Shown in pieces: positions 38,086-49,543 of a stretch of DNA of 64,000 nt. A program made the position numbers and the translations under genes. The notes under the pieces are model-generated. The model had not been told where the DNA came from and did no database searches. It worked only from the letters and a program-made list of their open reading frames with translations. Origin of the DNA: Earliella scabrosa (lineage: Eukaryota; Basidiomycota; Agaricomycetes; Polyporales; Polyporaceae); NCBI GenBank assembly GCA_022605405.1, contig JABYQQ010000005.1:1550001-1614000 (forward strand). Direction: 5' to 3'. Position 1 is the first letter of the stretch. Every line of letters starts with the position of its first letter.

Positions 38086-38795
38086 TAGTCTCACAATTGC
38101 TTTAGATCTCAGATCGATCGGGGACGGCCCCATCACCGTCGAGCGCAGTGCCCGACAGGGCCACCACCAGCGCGCACAAGCATCGGGGCCAGAAGATGCA
38201 AATGTTGGGCGGTCGCTCGCTCGACACGAGGCTTGTGGATATGCGCGCATCAGTGCTTGAAAAGAGGGTGAAATTTCGTGAATCCGCCTTAGAGGCAGCA
38301 CGGGAGGGCACCCCGGTCACCCTCCGAAGTCGACGTTGCCATGTAGTAGCCACCTCGAGTACCTGTTGACGTCTTTCCGCAGCCCGCGGCCGTCTGCTCC
38401 AGATGTATCTGCCTGTCCAGACTTGTTCAGCGCAGATCGTAGGACATGAGGCCAATCGAGTCCTGGCCGCACTGTTGACTGGCTGCGGGATACACGAAGA
38501 CGAGCAGTGAGCACATGAACATGTATAGGCAGGGGCCAGGAGGGGTCTTGTCGCGGGGAGGCTGCATTATTATATGACCTGCGGGTGCTCTTCCAAAAAT
38601 GGGCGCGCATAGCCTCGCCAAGAGGTGGCAGGAGTCTCTTTGGGACGCAGGGCGGGGCGGTGAAGACGCTCAACACGCGTCCATACAAAAGCACTCGGAC
38701 AGGCTTTCGTCGCAACCTCCACGACCCACCAGGCAGGCCCTCCGACGACCACCTCGCTCACGACTTCGTCCGACGCCGCCCACCACGCCCCGCAA

Positions 38796-41700
38796 ATGGC
38801 GCAAGACCATCGCCCACCTCTCCCCTCCCTCTCCTCCCAGTCCTCGGCTACGGATACCACCCTCATCGACCCGTTCGCCGATCGCCAGCGGGCCATAAAC
38901 TTCTCGGAGCCCACATTCCCGACTCCCAACCAAAGCGTCACGTCATTTCCTAACGAGTTCGGGAACCTCCAAGACCAATACGATGATGAGGATGAGGAGA
39001 AGCAGCCATTGACCCGGGGTCCGGGGGCATCCTTGTATCCGTGAGTGCATGTCCTCTCTCATCGATGACGTTCCGGCTAACTCACCATCGTACGCGTAGT
39101 CCTTACGATCCCAACTCCTACGGGGACCCGTATGCAGGTGGTCGGCCTATCTCCGTCGCGTCTACTTCGTCGATGGGCGCCGACTCCCAGTGGAGGCGTC
39201 GCCAAACCATTAAGCGCGGTGTGACCCGTAAGGTCAAGCTCACGAAGGGTAACTTCATCACCGAGTATGCGGTCCCATCCCCGGTGTTCAGTGCCATCGA
39301 GGCCAAATGGCAGAACAGCAAATCCACGGAGTTCTCGTACGTCACACCCGCGAGCTGGTATTCAGCATAGGCTTACTTTGACCGTAGACATATGCGGTAC
39401 ACGGCTGCCACCGTCGACCCGGATGACTTCACGGAGGCGAACGGGTACAGTCTTCGGACGAAGATCTACAACCGTCAGACAGAGCTCCTCATCGCTGTTA
39501 CGTCGTACAACGAAGACAAGACCCTCTATGCGCGTACTCTGCACGGCGTCATGCTCAACATCCGTGATATCTGCAAGACCAAGCAGTCCAAGTACTGGCG
39601 CAGGAGTGCGGAGGAGGGTGTTCCTGGGTGGCAGAAGATCACGGTCGCGCTCATCATCGACGGTCTCGAACCTATGGACAAGACAGTATTGGATATTCTC
39701 GCAACTGTCGGCGTGTACCAGGACGGTGTCATGAAGAAACAGGTTGACGGCAAGGACACTGTTGCCCACATCTTCGAGGTAAGCAGCCAACTGCGCCCTT
39801 GTGGCAGCCCTTGACTGATTTGCGGTGCAGTACACGACCCAGCTCTCGGTCGACGCCACGCCTCAGTTGGTCGTGCCGCACGGGGAAGACCCCAACAACC
39901 TCGTGCCTGTCCAGATCATCCTGGTAATCAAGGCGAAGAACCAGAAGAAGATCAACTCTCACCGGTGGTTGTTCAACGCGATCGGCCGCATGTTGGAGGT
40001 GCGCAACCGTGTAGGCCATTGTCATTCCCACTCGCTTACCCCGTCCATAGCCTGAGATCTGCGTCTTGATTGACGCGGGTACCAAACCCGGCCGGAAGTC
40101 TATCTACTACTTGTGGGAAGCTTTCTACAACGATCCTCATCTCGGTGGATGCTGTGGTGAAATCCATGCCATGATCGAGGGCGGTCGCAAGCTGCTCAAC
40201 CCTCTGGTCGCTGCCCAAAATTTCGAGTACAAAATGTCCAACATTCTTGGTATGTGTCTGCCAATCTGACACGTCGTGGCTGCCATACTCACGTCAATCT
40301 CCGTATCACAGACAAACCGCTCGAAAGTAGCTTTGGTTACGTCTCCGTGCTCCCCGGTGCATTCTCAGCATACCGGTTCCGCGCTATCCTCGGCCGTCCG
40401 CTTGATCAGTACTTCCATGGCGACCATTCGCTCGCAGATCGTCTGGGTCCCAAGGGTATCTACGGCATGAACATCTTCACCAAGAACATGTTCTTGGCCG
40501 AGGATCGTATTCTCTGTTTCGAGCTGGTTGCGAAGGCGAACGACAAGTGGACATTGACGTACGTCAAGCCCAGTAAGGCGGAGACTGATGTGCCGGAGAC
40601 CGCGGCTGAGCTCATTGGTCAACGGCGACGTTGGTTGAACGGGTCTTTCGCTGCGTCGGTGGTATGTCCACTTCCTGATGAGTTCTCCAGGAGCATACGT
40701 TGACTTGACGACTACACAGTACGCCATTGTGAATTTCTTCAAGCTTTACAAGTCTGGCCATGGCATCATTCGCATGTTCTTCTTCCATGTCCAAGCATTC
40801 GTAAGTGTCCTGCGTCAACGACCAGTGCAATAGCTGATGTTCTCTCTAATAGTACAACGTCTTCACCCTGGTCTTCACTTGGTTCGCGTTGGCGAACATG
40901 TGGCTTACGTTTAGTATCATCATCGATCTGCTCCCGAGCCAGGGTATTACCATCTTCGGCACGGCGACCATCGTGCGTATTCCTCTGTGCGGACGGTACA
41001 GTGATCTCAATGCGCTTTGCTTCGACAGACCCACTGGATCAATCTCGTTCTCAAATGGATTTACCTGGCGTTCTTGGCTCTGCAGGTGAGTTGTATAATC
41101 GCTTCGAAAGCTGCTCCTCCTCATTTTGGCTTTAGTTCGTGCTCGCATTAGGCAATCGCCCTAAGGGTGAACGGGCCACTTACAACATCACGCTATGGTA
41201 AGCTGATTATTTTTATAAATCGTGCAAGGGCTCTAACACCGTGCCAGGGTGTATGGCATTCTTGCTGTCTACTTGTTGATTTGCTCGTTCTGGTTGACGG
41301 GTCTCGCATTCAAGGTAAGACCCGCAACTACGCCATGTTCACTTCTCAGTAATTGACCCGCCTGTCTCAGAACATCCCAGCAGAACTCGCGAAAGCGAAA
41401 ACTACTGGCGAAGTGATCGCCAAGTTCTTCCAGCCGCCCATCGGTGCTCTCATTGCTGCCATTCTGTCGACATTCGGTATATGGCTCATTGCTTGTCTAC
41501 TCTACGTGAGTGTCCAGACGTTCTTGAGCCAAACACAAGTCCGCTGATAGTCCTCCAGCGTGATCCTTGGCATCTAGGGTCCAGCATGTTCCAGTACCTC
41601 TGCTTGGCTCCTTCGTTCACCAACGTCCTGAACGTCTATGCCTTCTGCAACTTGCACGATGTTTCATGGGGTACTAAGGGATCCGACAAGGCTGAAGCTC

Positions 41701-42176
41701 TGCCATCCGTTTCGTCGAAGAAGTCCAAGGACGCCGAGACGGCCGTCGTCGAGGACACCACCCGTAACAAGGAAGATCTGGACGAATCGTTCAAGGAGAC
41801 CGTCACGCGCGCGCTCACCAAGCTCGAGACCAAGGAGGAGATCGAGAAGCCGACGATGGACGACGAGAACAAGACGTTCCGTACCCGTCTCGTCGCGTTC
41901 TGGATGCTCAGCAACGCCGCCCTCGCGGTTGCAATCCAGAGTCTCAACGGAGTCGGTTCGGGCAACGAAGAGCAGGACGAGGCGACCTTGAGGGATAGGC
42001 AGAATACCTACTTCGCTGTCATCCTCTACTCCACGTTCGGTCTCTCGCTCGTCAAGTTCGCCGGGGTGAGCTCTCGTGCGCTGCCGTGTCATTTGCTAGT
42101 CGCTGACTTTCCCCTCTCATAGTGCCTCTACTACTGGTTCAAGAGGAACCTGTTCCGCTGCTGCCGCAGGAACTGA
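38796..42176 (+). CDS. Chitin synthase (division 1, class I-III type)
   Basis: Processive GT2 enzyme of the plasma membrane that makes cell-wall chitin from UDP-GlcNAc. The N-terminus ([20 protein letters not shown]) is disordered and cytosolic. It is followed by [17 protein letters not shown] and the catalytic domain: [96 protein letters not shown] (catalytic Asp) and [12 protein letters not shown]. Six or more membrane segments follow ([20 protein letters not shown] onward). The C-terminal part has a charged cytosolic loop (about 41690-41880) and final spans ending [20 protein letters not shown]. Many short introns, one directly after the first exon. Length is near 900 residues, normal for the class. 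Confidence 0.95.
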
Positions 42177-42909
42177 GCGGGCGTCGGTATGGGGGTGGTC
42201 GGTCGGTGTTGTGCTGCTGGTCCGTCGTCGTTTTGCAAATCGCTATCTCCCCAAGCGGATCTCTCCATGGACACTTTTCGTGCACGATCCGCGAGGAATT
42301 CTTTCACTTCTATCACGTTCATGATCACGATGTCTTTCACATGCTCTCGCTATATAGTATTGTACTTATTCCCAGGATGCTCGTCAGCTCCGTGCAACTG
42401 GAACTTGTATCCTTGATAATCGAACATTGGTTGTGCGATAGAGCATACCTATCCAATCCCCGACCGTGATTAACTGCGTATTGGACGAGCGTCGGTGCAC
42501 ACGCCTCGAGGTAACCGGCTGGATCGATGTCGATGTATTAGACGGTATACCATACAGATCGTCTGCTGTGTGCACTTGTTCCAGCTTCTATCGGCGTCGT
42601 CCCAAATCGCACAGGAAGATCATGCCTGTGTCGTCGATTCGGTGAAATCACACATGTAGGACACGAGGAACCACGCCTCGAATAGATCTGGGTAGAGAAT
42701 ACACATGCACTCGGCACTATGGAGTCGTGGATGTCGTGATAGCAAAAACAAAACAAGGACGAGCGGCGAGAGATACGAGCTACGAGGTGCGGAACGCGAT
42801 GGTGGTGGGAGATAATATGGTCGTACAGAATAAAGATCGACGGCGGCAGACTGCTTCCCCGAGCCCCAGACTAACACACATAATATGACAACGGACTATC
42901 GTCCGTGAT
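42177..42909. other. Convergent intergenic region, chitin synthase / Spo12-like
   Basis: The 3' flanks of the two convergent genes. AT-rich patches at about 42345-42365 suit 3'-end formation. No further gene. Confidence 0.5.
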
Positions 42910-43456
42910 CTAGAACGGGTTCTCGTCCTCGTCCATCTTGCTCTCTCCTGTCGGCTTCGCAGGTGCTTCGGGAGTGTCTTCGGAGTCCGAGTCGGAGCTT
43001 GCCTCCTTCTGCTGCTGACCGAAGAGCGAAGGCATGGGCTTCGCGACTCCCCTAGAGGTGCATTTGGACATGAGGGACCCTCCAGGCAGAGCGAAGAGGA
43101 AGAATGGGGGGACATACTTCGCAAAGTGCTTCTTCTTGGTCTGATTCAGCTTCTGGCTGCAGGGAGTCATCATGTTGTCCGTCGGGGACACATAGGTAGG
43201 GTTGCTATTCGAACATCGGAGCTTAACTGCGGTTCATAGTCGCAAGACGAACGGAAATGAGTGCGTACTGTGTCTTTGCGAACTTCTTCGCGAGCAGTGC
43301 CTTTGCTCCCATGCCCGGAGCCTGGTTGAACTGCCCATTGGTGGCATTGCCGAGTGGCGCTTGGGGCACGACGACATGAGCCGCTTGCGCAGGGTTGTGC
43401 AGAGGCTGAATGGGAGTGCCGATGGGGGAGTCGTTGGGGGTAGCGGTAGCAGACAT
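42910..43456 (-). CDS. Spo12-like mitotic/meiotic regulator
   Basis: A small protein of about 125 residues in three exons. The first exon starts MSATATPNDSPIGTPIQPLH and ends LLAKKFAKT. The second gives NPTYVSPTDNMMTPCSQKLN, then QTKKKHFAK. A 66-nt GTATGT...CTCTAG intron removes a stretch that would otherwise read through, and the last exon gives GVAKPMPSLFGQQQKEASS plus an acidic tail ending MDEDENPF-stop. The paired SP/TP sites seven residues apart inside SPTDNxxTPCSxKL resemble the CDK-site core of Spo12/Wis3, a FEAR-network regulator of mitotic exit. Name given from this short motif only, so moderate confidence. Very short low-complexity protein; gene structure is well supported by splice sites. 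Confidence 0.6.
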
Positions 43457-43706
43457 GGCGGCAAGTGTGAAGCGTTCGTGGGACGTCTGAGGAGAGACAG
43501 GGAGCACGGGAGAGGGCGGACGGGTGAGTAGGAGGTGGTAGCGAAGGAAGAGAGCGAGTGGCGAACTGAACTGGCAGGTTCGGTTTCAAGTTCAAGTTGC
43601 CACGCGCGTCCCCCAAAATGAACATCACGTGCCACGCGCTCGCGTTGGGCCATCCAACACGTGGCCGCGTCCAGCTGGCGCTTCATGCTTTTCTTTCCGT
43701 CCACCA

Positions 43707-44370
43707 TGACTCAATCGACCGTTCCGTCCACGGTCCAACCTCGAAAGCCGTGCGTAGGGGGTCTACAAATCGACCGCGAATATCACGGTTTGGACACCAC
43801 TGCGCATGATGACTCGTAAGCTCTTTGCATATCACTATATGCGGACGAACACTTCAAGGCGGAGGCTGCACTCTCAGCTTCAAGTTGAAGGACTAGTCAC
43901 TACACCCTCCATGCAATGATGTGTGCTTGCGGAAGAGCTAGCGTAGAAGCTGGCCATTCCACACATAGGGGAGTTAATTCCGAGGCTGAGTAGGTGAGTG
44001 AACCAAGCCAGCACTTCTATCTCCCTGCTCCGCACTGACTGCTTTTGTCCTCGTCAGCGAAATTGACATTCTCAGCGACGATCCTACGTTTCGGTCTCCA
44101 AGGCGCATCGCCAGCATCAATCCTGGAACCAACGTTGCGGAGACTTTGTTGATGTCACCTAAGTGCGTCTTCCAGAATAGTCGTAGTCTGGCGTCCTTTC
44201 TGAGCTCATCGCGCCGAATTATAGAGACCGCTCTAGGGCACATTCAATCATGGCACACTTCTCTCACCGGTATGTATACTGGTCGGCAAGCCAGTCCGAC
44301 TTATGCTCAAGTAGCACGCAGGCTTACCAAACTCGAGTTGGACGATCCTCATAGCCAAGACGGCCTATAA
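43707..44370 (+). other. Possible unannotated spliced gene or gene remnant
   Basis: An ATG at 43707 opens 37 codons (MTQSTVPSTVQPRKPCVGGL...) that stop exactly at a GTAAGC donor (43817). A second canonical intron (GTGAGT at 43994, CTGACT branch site, CGTCAG acceptor at about 44056) leads into an open segment, EIDILSDDPTFRSPRRIASI...NVAETLLMSPK...LASFLSSSRRIIETAL, which reads like protein and ends near a GTATGT donor (44270). I could not find one splice model that keeps the frame through all parts, so it may be a decayed gene, a gene with longer introns, or chance. Function unknown. Confidence 0.25.
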
Positions 44371-47300
44371 GCCCAACCATTCAAGCCCAGTTTATGGAAC
44401 GCCGAACCTCCCGATGCGTTCCTCCAGAGGAGTATCGCGACTGATACGGATCGAACACTGGAACAAAACGCAACGAACTCTTGTCCGACGGCGCTCTGCC
44501 GTAATGCCCCGTCTCATACAACTTGCATATTGCGCTAGATGCCAAGGCTGGCGGAACGTACCCCTCCACGTTTGAACTGCCTGCCGCCTCTCGTTCATCG
44601 AAGCTGGTACGAGATACAGGCGAATCCCGCAGTCATATCCGTGAGTCAAAGTGGCAGGCGACACTCTAACTATGATAGCCCTGACTATTCCCCTGCTTCT
44701 GTCTGTGAACATAGCAAGAGAATTCCTGAGCACCAGGACGACGCGTGCATAATGCGGCCTAACATCCGTTTATGTCCGGCTCTCTTATCTCGGTCACCGC
44801 GACGGGCATGCCACCTCCTTGAAGGTGTTACACGGGTACGTGCTATCGCTTCCCAGACGACGTCGAGTCCAGACGTCGGCTATCCGCGGTCCACGCCTCA
44901 CGCCCCTCCGAACCGCAGGTATTCTCGTATACAGGACCGCAGTGCGTCGGGAGTGGCGTCGAACGTGGTACCGGCTGTGCACTCTGTGCCGCTGAGTACG
45001 ACATTCTCCTGTTGCTCGGCTCCTGCACCATGTGCGTACCCGCCTTATCTATGACATATGCGGCCTACCGGCGAGCTATGTGGACGGAGATGGAACTTTG
45101 CTCAACACATGCGCTCGGAGCCCGCTTTCCACTCAGTCACCGTCATCATCGCACAGCACGAGGCATCAGCGGGCGTTCCCTTCAAGCCACTCTGGCGGCA
45201 AGACTCGAACTAGTCCATGAAGCAAGTCGCTGGAGCGCGAGAGCCAAACGTAAAGTCCACCTTAGCACACGCATACAGTGAGCCCGGGTCGCACTCAATT
45301 CATCGCAGGTTCACATTGCATCCCAAGCCCGAGTCAGGGCTGTCGGAGCTCGGGCTCGGGTTCGGAGTCGTGGCGAAACGCGCGCACTCACACCTGGGTG
45401 CTCCGGTCGGGATACGCCTGTGCGTCCAGACGTCTGCCTGGACGTCTATGGGGCAAACATAGCTCATTCTCGCATGCTCGGCTGCGCTCGCGGCGGCATG
45501 CCACAATGCCGCCCGGACGCACTGTGACTGTCGCACAGAACCCGCTGCCCGTCCTCGACCAGCACCGCTCCCACCCATCGCACCGTCCGTCGCCAGGGCG
45601 AACATTCACGTCCACGTCGAGTAGCCTCGGTTCCCCCTCCACCACGCTTCCGAGCGCCGATGGCCCCTCGCGCTCCGGGCGAGCTCAAGCCTCCCCGGAC
45701 AATGTCGCTGTGACCGTTGAACGTTGAACGCTGTGAACTCTGGCATCCGACGTGAGCTGGGAACGGCGAGCTCCCTGCCTTCCTCATTCCGCACGGCGAT
45801 GCCCGACAGACTTATAATTAGGGTTTAGAGTCTGGACATGGGCGCCCCCCTCCCACACTCCGGGGCGCCCTGACCCTTAGCCGCCTCCAGAGTCCAGCTC
45901 GAGCTGTATGGCAATGGCAATCATACTCCTTCCGCGAACCTTGGGAGGTCCGGGCGGGCGAGGATCGCTGCATGCAGCCTTGCGTCCATCCCGCGCAAAC
46001 CGGGCGCGGCGCGTGCTCGTGCTCGAGTTAGCCCTAAGATCTACGCGCGGTATGTGTGTGGCGACTAGCGGGGGCATCGCTCTCTCTCCGTTTGGAGAGC
46101 TCTGCTCGCGCTGCCCACCACTGCGCGCCAGCATTCCAAGATGCGACGCGCAGTACCACAACCTGAGCGCCCAATCCGAACGGAAACGGTCGAACTTCCA
46201 AACTCGGAACCGTACACCTATGTGGCTTGGACGTTGCTCGGGTGCCTCATGACGAAAACGGGATAAGCCACAATTCGAGCTCTTCTAGCCAGCCGCATGG
46301 CTCGCGCACTCCAGCCGCGTCCGCGTTAGAACGTTGCTGCATTCGTCGCATCGCACGATGCGGAGACGGAGACTGGACACGATGCAACAACAGCTCTAGG
46401 ATTGTACCCGAGTACGACAAGGCGGGACGCGCCAGGCACTGACCGACCGCGACGCTCCAGCCTCCGAGGCATCTCCATCGCCAACTGCAGGCCAGGCTCC
46501 CGGACGCACCCCCGCTTGCCCCGCGCCGGATCGTCGACGCCCGGATTTGCAGCGAGGATTCTTCGCGCGCACGACATGCTCTAGGCACCGCCCGGTTGGG
46601 GATCTGAAGTCGAAGCTCCTGGGGGGCTGGGCCACGGGCCCACGACGATGATTCAGGAAGCAAAGGAAGAAGCTGACAGAACGGCTCGCGGGGAGCGTCT
46701 GTGCAGCGCGTGGGCCAGCCCTCGCATGACGCGTCAGACTCAGACCTCTCGCCAGAAGGGCTTCGACGTTCGAAACGGCGCCTCGGGTGGGAGGGTGCAA
46801 TAACCGCTGCTTGCGCGGACCGGGGTCGCGGAATGCCTCCGCTCAGCGCGGAGGGCGAGGCCAATGGGGGCGTGCCAGCAGCCAGAGGACGGGGCGGGAG
46901 GGAGGATGGGAGGAAGAGAGGCGGGAACGAGGCGATCGAGATTCCGTGACGGCGATTTGTGTGGTGATACAGCGGGCTTTTCATCGCGCGCGCTCCCACA
47001 CCGAGAGCAAGGTCCGAGGATGCGCTGGGATTGGAGGGGCGCGGGGCTTCTGGGTGCCCGGCTCTGTGGGCTGAAGGTCGAGAAGGCGATTATCCTTGAA
47101 GGTCTTGAGGCCTTGAGGCAATGGGCGCGATGTCGGAGGGGGGTCATTGACGGCGTTATTCAACTTATCAGAGCTTCAACGAACACATGTTGGGCCTTCG
47201 TACGCTTTCGCCCGCGTCATGTTTCGTACGTGTTGCGGACGCCGAGCTGGAGTGGGCGCGTCGACGCACTGAGGACGAGGAGGGCCCAGGATGCTGGTAC

Positions 47301-48495
47301 AGTGGTCCTGTATCCCAAAGTCGTCCAAGTGCCCGACGCGAAAGATTGAAAGATTGGACGGTGATATTGGACTGGAGCCAGCGCTGGACGCGATCGCTGC
47401 GCAGGTGGGCGAGACGAGGGATCGCGTCAGGAATGTGTCATTGACCGGGGGACGTTGCACGCGCGTTGGCAATGGCATTGCCGCCCACGCTGCTCACGAT
47501 GATGTGGGGCGGGCCGGCTTTCTTCCTCTCGACTTGTGTTTTTTTCTGGGTGAAAGCATGTGCTGCCATGGAGTGCGGTGGCTTGGGCGGTCACTAAAGA
47601 CGATGTAGCCGAACCACTGGCTGGCGGTGAGTAGTCGAGTTGCTACGAGACATCTGACCGTTCTCTGTGAATAGTGTGAGGTCGGGCGACCAGCACGTTG
47701 AGCGAGGCTCGCGGAGAAGAAGCTAGTTCAGGCTTATCCTTGCACGCGAGGTAGCCGCGTTGACATTGTGGGCGTCGATTCTCGAAGGAGGGGGATCCAT
47801 AAAAACAGGGTGGGGCTACTACAAGGAGTATAGTGGCGTTGGCAGGCCGAGAGCTACAGTAGTCGGGGTGGGAAGACCCAAGGAGACGAGTGCAACAAGT
47901 GCGGAGGCTAGTAGGTGTATGATCGATGGCAAGAGCCAGATGACAGAAAGGCACAAAGGACACAAACGTGCTGATGGTGGTTGGAGGGACGGGCGAGGAA
48001 CGAAAGAGAGGCTAGCCGGTGGTACGGGCTGGAAGTTTTGCAGGTGCGATTGCCGAGGCGGGGCGGTGGTGGAGAGCCCGGGGATGGTCGACGAGTGAGA
48101 TAGGGCATCAGCAGAGGCGAGGGCGAGGAGGCGCGGAATATGTGGAGGAGGGAGACAAGGCTGTCGGGGAGCCTGGGTGAGCGCAGGGTGAGCGGGTGGG
48201 ATGGGAGGAAAGGGGGAGGCGCCTGGGGATCGAAGAGACCGGATTGGGGCGTGCGGGGAGGAGCTCGTGGCTGGTTAAAAGGCTAAACGGTGGCAGACGG
48301 GGCCGGCGGATCTGGTACGCCTCGTCTCGCCCCTTGCTCTCTCCTCCCTCCGCCTGCCCGCGAGCTCCGAGCTGCCTGAGCTGCCTCTGCGCCTGAACAC
48401 TGCCTGCACGGTCGCCCCTCCGCCAGCCGAGACGCGAGCTTGGGCCGGAGAAACTGTCACCACGCAAGATCATCTCGAGTGGCAACCGTCCGCCT

Positions 48496-48606
48496 CACGC
48501 TTATTACGCCCCCTTACTCGCCCGCCTCTTAACGCCTCCGCCCTCCATTCCCTCCTCCTCTCCCCCCTCCGCCCCCTCGGCCCCCCTCGCGCCCTTCTCT
48601 CCCCAC
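48496..48606 (+). promoter_or_regulatory. Pyrimidine-rich leader upstream of Rheb
   Basis: About 110 bp of almost pure C/T directly precede the Rheb start (CCCCACCATGCC). CT-rich tracts mark transcription starts of constitutively expressed fungal genes. Confidence 0.55.
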
Positions 48607-48607
48607 C

Positions 48608-49543
48608 ATGCCCGGCGACATTCTCAACAAGCGCAAGATTGCTGTCCTTGGCTCCCGCTCAGTCGGTGAGTACCAACCACCCCGCACACGAGACCACCCC
48701 CGCTCACGGCCCGCCCTCCCCCCTCCGTCCCGGTCGCGTCCCCCCTGCAGGGAAGTCCTCGCTCGTCATTCAGTTCATCGAGAACCACTTCGTCGAGTCC
48801 TACTATCCCACCATTGAGAGCGTCTTCACCAAGACCGTCAACTACAAGGGTGTCGACTACGACTGTGACATCATAGACACCGCGGGTCAGGTACGTCTTC
48901 TCAGCGCACACGCTCTTCGCCCACGACCCACGTCCTCCCCCCTCGCGTCCCCCAGGATGAATACACCATCCTCAACTCCAAGCATGCGATAGGCATACAT
49001 GGTTATGTCCTCGTCTACTCCGTGACAAATCACAAGTCCTTCGACATGGTCCATGTCGTCTACGACAAGATTGTCAACTTCTGCGGCAAGAACTCCATTC
49101 CATGTGTAATAGTCGGGTCCAAGATCGACCTCCAGAACAGGTGAGTCCTCCGCCCGCACGCGCCTCACCACGAACCCCGCGACCGTCCGCTTCTGTGGTC
49201 GTCTTGGTGCCGTGACCGCGCTCGACTCGTTGCCCACACCCCCGCTTTTCCTCACAGACCGTCCAGACAGGTGCCCTCGAAAGAGGCAGAGGATCTCGCC
49301 TCCGAAATCGGCGCCGCGCATATAGAGACTAGTGCGAAGGAGAACATCAACGTCGGTAAGTGCTTTGTCCTCGCACCCCATCATTCCATTCCACCGGTCC
49401 GGACACTCGGTCATGTTCTGACGCGGTCCCGCCTCCCTTCAGCCAAGGTGTTCGAGCTCTGTCTTGCCGAGATTGAGAAGCGGCAACCAAATAACAAGCC
49501 AGCCGCAGCGAAGGACAATGGCAGTACCTGCACCGTTATGTGA
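48608..49543 (+). CDS. RHB1: Rheb-type Ras-family GTPase
   Basis: Rheb homologue, activator of TORC1 and target of the TSC complex. Exons 48608-48665, 48751-48890, 48956-49140, 49258-49355 and 49443-49543 give 193 residues. The P-loop is GSRSVGKSS, with the arginine at the Ras Gly12 position that marks Rheb. Switch I is VESYYPTIESVFTK, then DTAGQ, and ETSAKEN is the SAK motif. The G4 motif is GSKIDL: the usual Asn of NKxD is Ser, and in switch I the usual Asp before PTIE is Tyr. The C-terminus CTVM is a CaaX box for farnesylation, so it should sit on endomembranes. All introns are GT-AG. The gene lies alone between long intergenic stretches. Confidence 0.95.

Larger units (their letters stand above)
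37749..38087. mobile_element. 335-bp MITE with 68-bp terminal inverted repeats and TA target duplication
   Basis: Positions 37751-37818 and the reverse complement of 38018-38085 align without gaps over 68 bp, with 60 matches by my count. The outer ends read GCCTSACTCAATTCT and the inner ends GCGAGC. The dinucleotide TA flanks both ends (37749-37750 and 38086-38087), the target-site duplication of Tc1/mariner-type elements. The internal 200 bp hold no open frame for a transposase. Together this is the structure of a non-autonomous miniature inverted-repeat transposable element. The superfamily is inferred only from the TA duplication. Confidence 0.85.
37566..38795. promoter_or_regulatory. Divergent promoter region GST-like / chitin synthase, with MITE insertion
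   Basis: A 1.23-kb divergent region. It holds the MITE at 37751-38085. A TATATGA element at 38571-38577 lies about 220 bp before the chitin synthase ATG. No gene was seen. Confidence 0.5.
43457..48607. other. 5.15-kb gene-poor region between Spo12-like and Rheb
   Basis: This is by far the longest stretch without a clear gene in a window where gaps are usually 0.3-0.9 kb. Its left 0.7 kb carries coding-like segments with good splice sites (see 43707-44370). Around 45505-45726 an open frame has GC-rich third positions and a Ser/Pro-rich product, without recognisable domain. 46000-47400 is GC-rich and holds only arginine/serine/proline-rich frames on both strands, which look non-coding. 48090-48260 is purine-rich and 48496-48606 pyrimidine-rich. 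No transposase, reverse transcriptase or long terminal repeats were seen. Confidence 0.5.

Noticed and set aside
45815..45830. Telomere-like TTAGGGTTTAG
   Set aside because: Only about one and a half repeat units, with ordinary sequence on both sides. No telomere or interstitial array.
46247..46999. 250-codon minus-strand frame in the gene-poor region
   Set aside because: Arg/Ser/Pro/Ala-rich text without domain, in GC-rich DNA where other frames are open too. No splice context supports it.
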